From: Planctomycetota bacterium
GTDB lineage: Bacteria > Planctomycetota > UBA1135 > GCA-002748355
Direction of reading: 5' to 3'
DNA length: 34,445 nt
Assembly (NCBI GenBank): GCA_020426005.1
Contig: JAGQQW010000028.1
Location: 1 to 34,445 of the forward strand
Each line of letters begins with the position of its first letter. The stretch's first letter is position 1. Below, one piece after another: positions 25,406 to 32,621 of the stretch. A program made the translations under genes and the position numbers. Under the pieces are notes generated by a model, which searched no databases, had not been told where the DNA came from, and worked only from the letters and a program-made list of their open reading frames with translations.

Positions 25406-25765
25406 TCACTCGCCGATCCACGCGCGCGCAGTGTCGATGTCGCCGAGGTCGAAGTAGCGGATCGTTGCCGTCGTGAAGGGCTTGCAGAACATCGCCATGC
25501 CCTTTTCCCACTTCTTGTCACCGACCATCGCGAGTCGCTCGATGTCCTTGAAGTGCTTCACGTCGAACTTGATGTCTTCCCACATCGCGCCAGCGGTCCA
25601 GCCGCCGAAGTCGCGCATGATGAACAGCACGCGGATCTTCCCGTGCTGCTCGATGCAGGCTTCGGCAAGTGGGACGAAGCGGTCATAGTCCGCCTTCTCG
25701 AGCTTCCCGGTGATGTCGACTTCGATGAGATTCGTGTCGACCGATTCGCAAACCGTGAGTGTCAT
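25406..25765 (-). CDS. SpoIIAA-like (STAS-type) protein
   Basis: The protein has 119 residues. The start at 25765 is preceded by AGGAGG about 6 bases upstream, the strongest ribosome-binding site in this region. The order of elements fits the SpoIIAA-like/STAS fold (PF11964): NLIEVDITGKLEKADYDRFVP, IRVLFIMRDFGGW, KHFKDIERLAMVGDKKWEKG and IRYFDLGDIDTARAWIGE. I see no obvious phosphorylatable serine in the position used by anti-anti-sigma factors, so regulation of a sigma factor is not supported. Cytoplasmic, function unknown. Confidence 0.9.
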   Translation of the reverse strand: MTLTVCESVDTNLIEVDITGKLEKADYDRFVPLAEACIEQHGKIRVLFIMRDFGGWTAGAMWEDIKFDVKHFKDIERLAMVGDKKWEKGMAMFCKPFTTATIRYFDLGDIDTARAWIGE

Positions 25766-25865
25766 GAGGTCCTCCTGGTTGCCGGTGCCGGTGCGGCGAA
25801 CTCCGTCGCACGCGACGCCGCCGAACACGAACAAGATGGGGCGAACCTCGCGCGATCCCAATGGG

Positions 25866-26768
25866 TCATGGACACAAGAATCGCAGCGGACCGAGCCGTA
25901 GTGCCCGGATCCGAGGGGCTGGTGAGCCGAGCGGTCCCGCACCTTTATCCTCGAGGGTGAAGCTCTCGACGAAGCTACCGGTCGAGATCCGGTATCGAGT
26001 CCAGTGCGCGTCGCGGAAATAGCCGAACCACGATCGCTGGCCCGCCGAGGGATCGGATTCGTCCGCCAACGGCACCTCATTGAAGCAATGGATGATGGCG
26101 AGGTAGCACCAAAAAACGGACCAAGGCGCGAGCGGTAGGCACGCGTGTGCGGCGAGCGACAAAATGCCGGACCCGATCCAAGCCTCGGTGTACCGACGCG
26201 GGGCTCGCTTGATGAGTGCGAGGCTGCGCCCGAGATCGAACGCGGACATCGTCCGACGCGTCTGGGAGACGGTGAGGAAACCAGCCGGGATCATGAACGT
26301 GATTGCGGCAAACAGCATCCCGACGAGCGCCAGCTCGATCGTCGGGATGTCGACATCGATGATCGCGCTCAGGCGTAGCCAGCAGAGCCATGCCGGCACG
26401 ATCAACGTGGAGAAGATCGGAAACGCCGCGACGAACAAGAAGATCCATATCCACGGCAGCGCGGACCACAATTGCCACTCGGTGGTGCGGAGAGCCATCC
26501 ACGCGTAGATCGGTAGGAAGTAGCCGTGGATCACGCCCATCGCTCCGAGGCCGTGCAGCAGTGCCCGTCGTGTGTTGCCGTGCCAAACGGGCAACAACGG
26601 TCGCGTCCGGTCGAGCAAGTGCTCGGCAAAGAGCCGCCGATATCCGAGCACGATCGGCCAACCGACGAATGGGATCATCAGCAGGAGACCACCGCGGAAG
26701 ATCCGCCTGCGCCAAGCAGGATCGGCGGTGCAAGCGAGTGCGGCGGATCGCCAGTCGAGAGTGATCAC
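25866..26768 (-). CDS. DUF4013-like multi-pass membrane protein
   Basis: The GTG at 26768 is chosen because it overlaps the preceding stop as GTGA, a common coupling arrangement. The protein has 300 residues. It has about six hydrophobic segments, with the DUF4013-type opening AWRRRIFRGGLLLMIPFVGW followed by GYRRLFAEHLL and a Pro-Gly rich second block. The C-terminus is soluble and basic. Function unknown. It is the second gene of a two-gene unit with the membrane protein at 26765-27292. Confidence 0.75.
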   Translation of the reverse strand: MITLDWRSAALACTADPAWRRRIFRGGLLLMIPFVGWPIVLGYRRLFAEHLLDRTRPLLPVWHGNTRRALLHGLGAMGVIHGYFLPIYAWMALRTTEWQLWSALPWIWIFLFVAAFPIFSTLIVPAWLCWLRLSAIIDVDIPTIELALVGMLFAAITFMIPAGFLTVSQTRRTMSAFDLGRSLALIKRAPRRYTEAWIGSGILSLAAHACLPLAPWSVFWCYLAIIHCFNEVPLADESDPSAGQRSWFGYFRDAHWTRYRISTGSFVESFTLEDKGAGPLGSPAPRIRALRLGPLRFLCP

Positions 26769-27292
26769 GATACGGTTCGTCGAAGGCGTACGACCGCGCG
26801 TGCGTCGGCGATCCCGCTCCACAACACGCCGATGGACATGACGGCAAGGAGCGCTTGCACCGTCGTCGGCACCGCGGGTTGTCGCACCCATGCCGTCTCG
26901 AGTTCGAGCCAGGGCCAACCCGCGATGCAATAACACGCGACGAACGCACCGAACAGCATCGCGATGATGCTGTGAAGCACATATTCGCCGGTCGGCAGTC
27001 CGCCCATCGGCATGCGGCTCTTCCGCTCCACGGCGAAGTCCCAGAGTGAGATCGCGATGTCGAACACGAAGAGAGCGAGCATCACGACGAACCATGCACC
27101 GTGCGCCGCGAAGTTGGGCACGACGACGAAGAGGATCGCATAGGTCGGGCCGCGCAAGCTGTGCGTGATCAGCTCGTGCCACGCCGATGGTTGGCGGCGC
27201 AGATCGTGGGCGCGTGTGTGGTAGACGGCGATGTCGAGCGCGCCGAGCACGCCGACGAGCAGGAGAAGATACGTTGCGCTGGCCACGCGCAT
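26765..27292 (-). CDS. Membrane protein of unknown function
   Basis: The protein has 175 residues with about four transmembrane segments. A conserved-looking loop, DIAVYHTRAHDLRRQPSAWHE, has two histidines and lies after the first helix. Another, DFAVERKSRMPMGGLPTGEY, follows the third. Such charged and glycine-rich loops between helices suggest a defined family, but I cannot name it. It overlaps the DUF4013-like gene by 4 bases, so the pair is probably cotranslated. Confidence 0.78.
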   Translation of the reverse strand: MRVASATYLLLLVGVLGALDIAVYHTRAHDLRRQPSAWHELITHSLRGPTYAILFVVVPNFAAHGAWFVVMLALFVFDIAISLWDFAVERKSRMPMGGLPTGEYVLHSIIAMLFGAFVACYCIAGWPWLELETAWVRQPAVPTTVQALLAVMSIGVLWSGIADARAVVRLRRTVS

Positions 27293-27371
27293 ATCATGAC
27301 GTCACGACGGGCGACACGAACGTCTTCGGGGGCCGGGTATCGAGAATCCTGCGATTCGTGCGACACGCGCT

Positions 27372-28589
27372 TCAGGCGGTCGTGCCAGCGAACCACGGCA
27401 GCACGGAGCCGATCACGAGCCATGCGACAGCGGCGCCGGCGAGCCACGTGAGGATGCGTTCGGTGATTCCGTCACTCGAGCCGGAACCGAACCCACTGGT
27501 CTTGGCCTTCCACGTCACGAAGATGCTGCTGACGATCAAGAACGCGAGGTTCAAGAACAGCGTGTAGTCCACGGCGAACCACTCGCGATCCCGCACGGAC
27601 TCACCCGCGGCGGATTCGGGCATCCAGTCGAGCGCCGTGAAGCCGTAGTGCAGCGCGATCGAGCTCGTGACCAACGCGATGAGGAAGATCATGAGAATGT
27701 AGCCGGCCATCTTCCAGCCGTAGTACTTGGCTTGGATGCGGAACACGGGGAAGACGACGAGGTCGCTGAAGAGGAATGCCATGATCCCGGCGAAACTCAC
27801 GTCGTTTTCGTAGAGGACCGCCGCGAGCGGGACGTTGCCCATCGAACCGATGAACGTGAAGAACGCCGCCACTGGACCGACCAGTGCTTGGAGAAGGACC
27901 TCGACGAAGGTCGGATCGCCGCTCTCCGAACCGACGAACAGGGTCTCGAAGAAACTCTTCGGCACGAACGCCGCGATGATCCCCGCGACGGTGAACCCGA
28001 CCGTCACGTCCTTCCAGACCATCAGCCATTCCATGACGTAGCGATTCGCGACGCGGCGCCAACCTTCGCGTGAGCGAATCAGTTCCTTCCAATCGGGTGG
28101 GTCCTCGTCGTCGCTCTCTTGTTCGGAGCGCGCATGCTCGCGTGCGTCTTCGACGAATCGCTTCGAGGCGGTCCACCGCACGACGAGCCACATCACGGCG
28201 ATCAGGAGGACACCGCCGGCGTACTCGCCGACGACGAACTGCCAACTCAAGAACACCGCGATCACGATGCCGAGTTCGATCACGAAGTTGGTCGACGCGA
28301 GCAAGAACGCGAGCGACGGCACGAGCCCGGCTCCCTTCGCGAACAGCGAGCGCGTCGTCGCGAGCGCGGCGAACGAGCACGAACTCGACACGAAGCCGAA
28401 GAACGACCCGAGCAAAACGGAGCGAGCGCCTGCGTCTCCCATGCTCCGCCGCATGCGCTCGCGGGTCATGAAGACCTGGATCATGCTCGAGACGAGGTAG
28501 CCGAGTCCGAAGGCCCACAGGGCCATCCAGAAGAGACCGAGTGATGTGGACGTCGCGGAGTGCCAGGTTTGCAGGAAGTCGTTCGGCAA
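27372..28589 (-). CDS. Permease of the PF03773 (ArsP_1/UPF0718) type
   Basis: The TTG at 28589 is chosen because GGAG lies 7 bases upstream and the protein then begins LPNDFLQTWHSATSTSLGLF (405 residues). A longer ATG form to 28655 has no such site. There are about eight to ten transmembrane helices in two halves, with a long acidic cytoplasmic loop (around DAREHARSEQESDDEDPPDW). The sequence SFFGFVSSSCSFAALATTR holds the conserved cysteine-containing helix of this family, and FTFIGSMGNVPLAAVLYEND is its counterpart in the second half. Family members export arsenical compounds or are of unknown specificity. It is divergent from a multicopper oxidase, suggesting metal or metalloid handling. 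Confidence 0.87.
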   Translation of the reverse strand: MPNDFLQTWHSATSTSLGLFWMALWAFGLGYLVSSMIQVFMTRERMRRSMGDAGARSVLLGSFFGFVSSSCSFAALATTRSLFAKGAGLVPSLAFLLASTNFVIELGIVIAVFLSWQFVVGEYAGGVLLIAVMWLVVRWTASKRFVEDAREHARSEQESDDEDPPDWKELIRSREGWRRVANRYVMEWLMVWKDVTVGFTVAGIIAAFVPKSFFETLFVGSESGDPTFVEVLLQALVGPVAAFFTFIGSMGNVPLAAVLYENDVSFAGIMAFLFSDLVVFPVFRIQAKYYGWKMAGYILMIFLIALVTSSIALHYGFTALDWMPESAAGESVRDREWFAVDYTLFLNLAFLIVSSIFVTWKAKTSGFGSGSSDGITERILTWLAGAAVAWLVIGSVLPWFAGTTA

Positions 28590-28769
28590 GAGAGAGCTCC
28601 GGTGCGGTGCGTCGAAACGGCTCCTACCTGTGGTACGACGATCGAAGCATGGCAAATGACGCGGCCACCGCTGGCTCGGAATGGTGCTTCACTTGCACGA
28701 GTGACAAACGCGCGACTTCGCCGCGGGTGTGGGCTCTTCGGCGACTTGACGCCTCGAGCGGCGACTCGT

Positions 28770-30506
28770 ATGCCCAAGTGCGTGCTCGAAAAAACTTTGA
28801 TGGTCGCGGTCCTCTCCGCGACGTCTCTCCTCGCGCAGACACCGGTCGTGGATCTCACGGCGGCTCCCGGGACGGTCCAGGTCGCGCCGGGAGTGCAGGT
28901 CCAAGGTTGGTTCTACAACGGGACGCTTCCCGGACCGACGCTCCGTGTCACCGAAGGGCAGACGTTGCGGGTGCGCTTCCACAACAAGCTGCCCGATCCG
29001 AGCACGGTGCACTGGCACGGTCAGCCGGTGCGGCTCGGATTGGATGGCGTGCCGGGCATCTCGCGTCCTGCGGTCGCGCCAGGGCAGGAGTTCCTCTACG
29101 AACTTGATGGCCTCGTGCCGGGCACGTACTGGTTTCATCCCCACGTGCATGGAACGCAAGTCGATGCCGGACTGCACGGCGTGCTCATCGTCGATCCGGC
29201 CAAGTCCTCGAATGATCCGCCCTTCGATCTCGAAGAGACGATCGTGCTCGACGATTGGCGCAATCCGCTCGGCGGTGGGTTCTCCGGTCATCTCGTCAAC
29301 GGCCGCAGCAGCGCGGGGCAGACACCGGTCGCGGTGAAGAACGGCCAGAGCTTGCGATTGCGCTTCGTCAACGCTTCTGCGGTTTCGAACTACGTCGTGG
29401 CCCTCGACGGGCACCCGATGACGGTGACGCATGCCGATGGCAATCGCGTACGGCCCGTGGTCGTGCAAGCGATTCCGATCGGCATCGGCGAGCGTTACGA
29501 CGTGATCGTCGACTGCAACAATCCCGGCACGTGGAGCTTGGCGGTGTCGGCGATCGACAATCGCACGCAGACGCTCGCGCGTGCGGTCGTGAAGTACGCG
29601 GGGCAGAACCAACCGATCCCGCCCGAGACGTTCGTACCGACGAATCTCTCGAGCGGAACGCTGCTGTCCTATGCGCAGCTCGCCGCGTTCCACGCGGTCC
29701 TGCCGATCACGCCCACGCCGGACCGGAGCTACGTGGCGACGCTCGGCATGCGGGGCGGTCGCAACGGCATGCAGTTCACGATCAACGGTCAGGCGTGGCC
29801 CAACGTCACGCCCTTCGCAGTCTCGGCGAACGATCAGGTCGAGCTGACGATGACGAACCCGCCGATGATGATGCCGATGTACCACCCGATGCACGTGCAC
29901 GGACATTTCTTCCGGCTCATCGGAACCGCGGGAGGAACGACGGCGCCTCCGATCAAGGACACGGTGCTCGTCAGACCCGGTGGTCAGGTCGGCTCGTCGG
30001 TGCGCGTGCAGATGCTCATGGACAATCCCGGGAGCTGGCTCTTCCACTGCCACGATGTCGATCACATGACGCAGGGGATGATGACGCGCTTCGACTATGG
30101 CGGAGATGCGGACGCGGACGGTGTCGCCAACGCGGTCGACATGGAACCGACGCTCGCATCGCCCGTGGTCACGACTTCGGACCAAGCCGCGGCGTTCACG
30201 CTCGGTGCGACGGGCCAGATCGACGTGCAGTGGACGCCGGGGCAGCCGTTCGTGCTCTTCGCGGGGGGGAAGGAGCTGCCGACGCCGTTGCCGTTGCAGC
30301 CCTTCGGCAGGCTCGTGTTGGATCTCGGTTCGTCCATCTACTTCGGCGGAACGGTGGTGTCGAGTCAGGGGACAGCCAGTCTCCCGTACGCGATCCCGCA
30401 ACTTCCGTCCCTGGTCGGCCTGCGTCTGGGCCTGCAAGGCATCGGCGCCACCCCGCTCGTGGGCGGGCTCCGTCTCTCGACCTATCAGATCCTCACGGTC
30501 CGATAG
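28770..30506 (+). CDS. Periplasmic multicopper oxidase with a C-terminal shared module
   Basis: The protein has 578 residues from the ATG at 28770 (another ATG is at 28800), with a signal peptide ending LLAQ-T at about residue 23. All four copper motifs are present: HWHG (His81, His83), HPHVHG (His123-127), HPMHVHGHFF (His372-379) and HCHDVDHMTQGM (His426, Cys427, His428, His432, axial Met437). A Met-rich NPPMMMPMYHP stretch precedes the third, as in copper-tolerance oxidases. Residues 443-460 (DADADGVANAVD) resemble a calcium-binding repeat. Residues 470-578 are the exported module also found in three other proteins here. It probably oxidises Cu(I) or organic substrates in the periplasm. It starts the rightward metal island. 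Confidence 0.92.
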   Translation: MPKCVLEKTLMVAVLSATSLLAQTPVVDLTAAPGTVQVAPGVQVQGWFYNGTLPGPTLRVTEGQTLRVRFHNKLPDPSTVHWHGQPVRLGLDGVPGISRPAVAPGQEFLYELDGLVPGTYWFHPHVHGTQVDAGLHGVLIVDPAKSSNDPPFDLEETIVLDDWRNPLGGGFSGHLVNGRSSAGQTPVAVKNGQSLRLRFVNASAVSNYVVALDGHPMTVTHADGNRVRPVVVQAIPIGIGERYDVIVDCNNPGTWSLAVSAIDNRTQTLARAVVKYAGQNQPIPPETFVPTNLSSGTLLSYAQLAAFHAVLPITPTPDRSYVATLGMRGGRNGMQFTINGQAWPNVTPFAVSANDQVELTMTNPPMMMPMYHPMHVHGHFFRLIGTAGGTTAPPIKDTVLVRPGGQVGSSVRVQMLMDNPGSWLFHCHDVDHMTQGMMTRFDYGGDADADGVANAVDMEPTLASPVVTTSDQAAAFTLGATGQIDVQWTPGQPFVLFAGGKELPTPLPLQPFGRLVLDLGSSIYFGGTVVSSQGTASLPYAIPQLPSLVGLRLGLQGIGATPLVGGLRLSTYQILTVR

Positions 30507-30510
30507 CGAG

Positions 30511-30559
30511 CACTCGAGTGGCGCGCGCTCCGCGCCCGAGAACGGCGAAGCTCGTTTTT
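30511..30559 (+). terminator. Possible hairpin and T-tract after the oxidase gene
   Basis: The 10-base palindrome CACTCGAGTG (30511-30520) is followed by GGCGCG/CGCGCC around a 5-base loop (30520-30536), then CGAG/CTCG with TTTTT directly after (30555-30559). Together these could end transcription after the oxidase and separate it from the next gene. The last stem is only 4 bp, so support is moderate. Confidence 0.35.
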
Positions 30560-30636
30560 CGCGGACCGCGACGAGGCTCGCGCCGTAGGATACGCCTTGT
30601 CGTCGCCGCCCTGTCGGACGGCACGATGCCCGATCG

Positions 30637-31050
30637 ATGACTGGTTTCCGCAAGTTCTTGGCCCTCGTTTGCTGTGCGCTGGTGCTCACCGGCGGCATCG
30701 CGATGCGGGGCGAGACGTGCAACGCGGGCCATGCCGATCCGGGTGTCGCAGCGGCTGCTGGCTCCTCGTGCTGCGGAGCGGATTGCGGCTGTTGTGGCGA
30801 GGGCGGGGGCTGCGATGTCGCTTGTGCCTGTTCGGTCGATCCCGAGGGCCCGATCGAACCCGAGGCGATCCTCGTCGTGCATCGATCGAGCCCGATGGTG
30901 GCTGCGGAGGCCGAGAAGCCCGAGCCGCGAAGTCCATTGCGACGCCGCGCGAAGCGGGTTCGACCGGTTTCGAGCCAGCTCGGTGCACGGCGGTTCGCGC
31001 TGCACACGAACTGCTCCCTCCACGTCGCGCATTCGGTCTGGCGGTTGTAG
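30637..31050 (+). CDS. Small cysteine-rich exported protein
   Basis: The protein has 137 residues with a signal-like N-terminus (residues 5-22). Between residues 28 and 65 there are nine cysteines (28, 45, 46, 50, 52, 53, 59, 63, 65), including adjacent pairs and CxxC-like spacing (SSCCGADCGCCGEGGGC). The remainder is acidic then basic, with several histidines near the C-terminus. The cysteine density suggests a metal-binding or metal-sequestering protein, consistent with its place between a multicopper oxidase and a Cus-type exporter. I do not recognise a named family. Its start overlaps, as ATGA, the stop of a 4-codon reading frame beginning at 30625, which may be chance. Confidence 0.72.
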   Translation: MTGFRKFLALVCCALVLTGGIAMRGETCNAGHADPGVAAAAGSSCCGADCGCCGEGGGCDVACACSVDPEGPIEPEAILVVHRSSPMVAAEAEKPEPRSPLRRRAKRVRPVSSQLGARRFALHTNCSLHVAHSVWRL

Positions 31051-31055
31051 CGAGG

Positions 31056-31087
31056 CTCGGTGGGGACCGTTCTGTACCCACCGCGAG
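31056..31087 (+). other. Hairpin between the cysteine-rich gene and the efflux operon
   Basis: GGTGGG (31059-31064) and CCCACC (31077-31082) pair around a 12-base loop, and CTC/GAG extend the stem across a 2-base bulge. It lies 70 bases before the TolC-like start. There is no T-tract, so an attenuator, mRNA stability element or operator are all possible. Confidence 0.4.
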
Positions 31088-31157
31088 AAGAGTGACCCCT
31101 GAGTGCGGCGAGGATGCCGCCCTGGTCTTTCGTTTCGATTCTCGAGCCTGACTACCG

Positions 31158-32621
31158 ATGAGTGCATTCCCTGTCGGCGCCCAGCGCCAGCGGCGGAGAC
31201 TCGTAGCGACGTCGATCTGCGTCGCGCTTGGCGGCTGTACGCCGTTCTACGAGCTTGCGCCGGACGTTCGGCAGCGCATCGCCGCCGAGAGCGATGGGCT
31301 GTCCCCGAAGATCTCCGACCACGAAGACGTGCGCCGGGTTGCGGAGCGCGCCGCGCACGGCGTGCTCGCAGACCCTGCGCCGATCGCTGTCCGCGACGGG
31401 TCCGGTCTCGCGGACTACATCCGTTGGGCCTTGGATCGCAACCCGCGGCTGCAGGCGCGAGTCCGCGATATCGAAGCACTCGGCATGCGGGTGCCTCAGG
31501 TTTCGTCGTTGGGCGACCCGATGCTCTCGTTGGTCCCGCCGACGGGGGACCTCGTCCAGACGGCGGGGGGCGCGATGCAGGCGGCCGTCGGTTTGAGTCA
31601 GGGTCTTCCGTGGCCCGGCAAACTCGAGACCTTGGGCAAGGTCGCCGAACACGTCGTGCGCATCGCGATCTCCAACCTCGACACGGAGCGACTCCGCGTC
31701 GTTGCCGACGTCAAGCAAGCCTATTTCGATCTCTATCGCGCCCGGGTCTCGATCGACGTCTCGCGAGCGCTCGAGGTGCTGCTCCAGCGCGTGCGCGACA
31801 GTGCCCAGTCGCGCATCACGACCGGACTCGCGAGCCAGCAGGACTTGCTGCGCACGGAGGTCGAGCTCTACGCGCTCACGAATGCCCGCCTCGACTACGA
31901 GCAGGAGTCGACGACTGCCAGAGCACGACTCAACGTGCTGATGGACCGTCCCGTCGATGCCCGATTGCCGATGCCCGGACCGCTCGAAGCCGCTCCCCTG
32001 CAATGGCGTCTCCTCGCGCTTCTGCAGCGTGCCGACGAGTTCGGGCCTCAGCTGGCCGCGTTGCGCACACGGATCGAGGCCGACCTGCTGCGCGTCGACT
32101 ACGCCGACTTGGCGTACTACCCCGACCTCGGTCTGGGTGGGCTCTTCACGTTCATCGCGAGCGGTGGGCGAAGCCCCGTCGCGGACGGCAGCGACGTGTG
32201 GAATCTCAATCTCGGGGTCACGCTCCCGATCTTCCGAGACAAGCTCGATGCCGGTGTCCTGCAGCGCAATGCCGAGGCAATCGCGAGCGTGCATCGCTAC
32301 CGCGATGGGCGCAATCGAGTGGTCCTCGCGTTGCAGCAGCAACTGGCCCGCGTCGATGCCGACTATCGCAAGGCCGTGTTGCTGCGAGACGGGATCTTGC
32401 CGCGCGCCGACCAGGCGGTGCGCGTTGCCCAGACCGGCTACGACGCCGGAACCGTCGAGTTCGCGACGCTGCTCGCCGCATGGCGCAGGTTGTTCGAACT
32501 CACGCTCGACTATCACCGCGCACTCGCGGCCCTCGAGCACGGAGTCAGCGAAGTCGAATACCTCGCCGGCGGTGACCTGCCGCGCGAAGAGCCAAGGGAA
32601 ATCCAGGAGGACGAGAGATGA
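31158..32621 (+). CDS. TolC/CusC-family outer-membrane efflux lipoprotein
   Basis: The protein has 487 residues. The signal peptide ends in ALGGC, a good lipobox with Cys27 as the lipidated residue. Two repeats of the OEP fold are visible as long amphipathic helices: about residues 85-260 (RNPRLQARVRDIEALG, AYFDLYRARVSIDVSRALEV) and 300-470 (ALRTRIEADLLRVDYADLAY, ATLLAAWRRLFELTLDYHRAL). It forms the outer-membrane channel of a tripartite RND exporter. It overlaps the adaptor gene by 4 bases (ATGA), so the two are coupled. Confidence 0.92.
   Translation: MSAFPVGAQRQRRRLVATSICVALGGCTPFYELAPDVRQRIAAESDGLSPKISDHEDVRRVAERAAHGVLADPAPIAVRDGSGLADYIRWALDRNPRLQARVRDIEALGMRVPQVSSLGDPMLSLVPPTGDLVQTAGGAMQAAVGLSQGLPWPGKLETLGKVAEHVVRIAISNLDTERLRVVADVKQAYFDLYRARVSIDVSRALEVLLQRVRDSAQSRITTGLASQQDLLRTEVELYALTNARLDYEQESTTARARLNVLMDRPVDARLPMPGPLEAAPLQWRLLALLQRADEFGPQLAALRTRIEADLLRVDYADLAYYPDLGLGGLFTFIASGGRSPVADGSDVWNLNLGVTLPIFRDKLDAGVLQRNAEAIASVHRYRDGRNRVVLALQQQLARVDADYRKAVLLRDGILPRADQAVRVAQTGYDAGTVEFATLLAAWRRLFELTLDYHRALAALEHGVSEVEYLAGGDLPREEPREIQEDER

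Noticed and set aside
28590-28769. CueR, CsoR or CopY operator between the permease and the oxidase
   Set aside because: No dyad or spacing matching these regulators could be found by eye.
30625-30640. Four-codon leader frame overlapping the cysteine-rich gene start
   Set aside because: Too short to tell from chance; kept only as a remark in that entry.
28689-31007. 772-residue minus-strand frame opposite the multicopper oxidase
   Set aside because: Arg/His-rich shadow of a gene with all four copper motifs.
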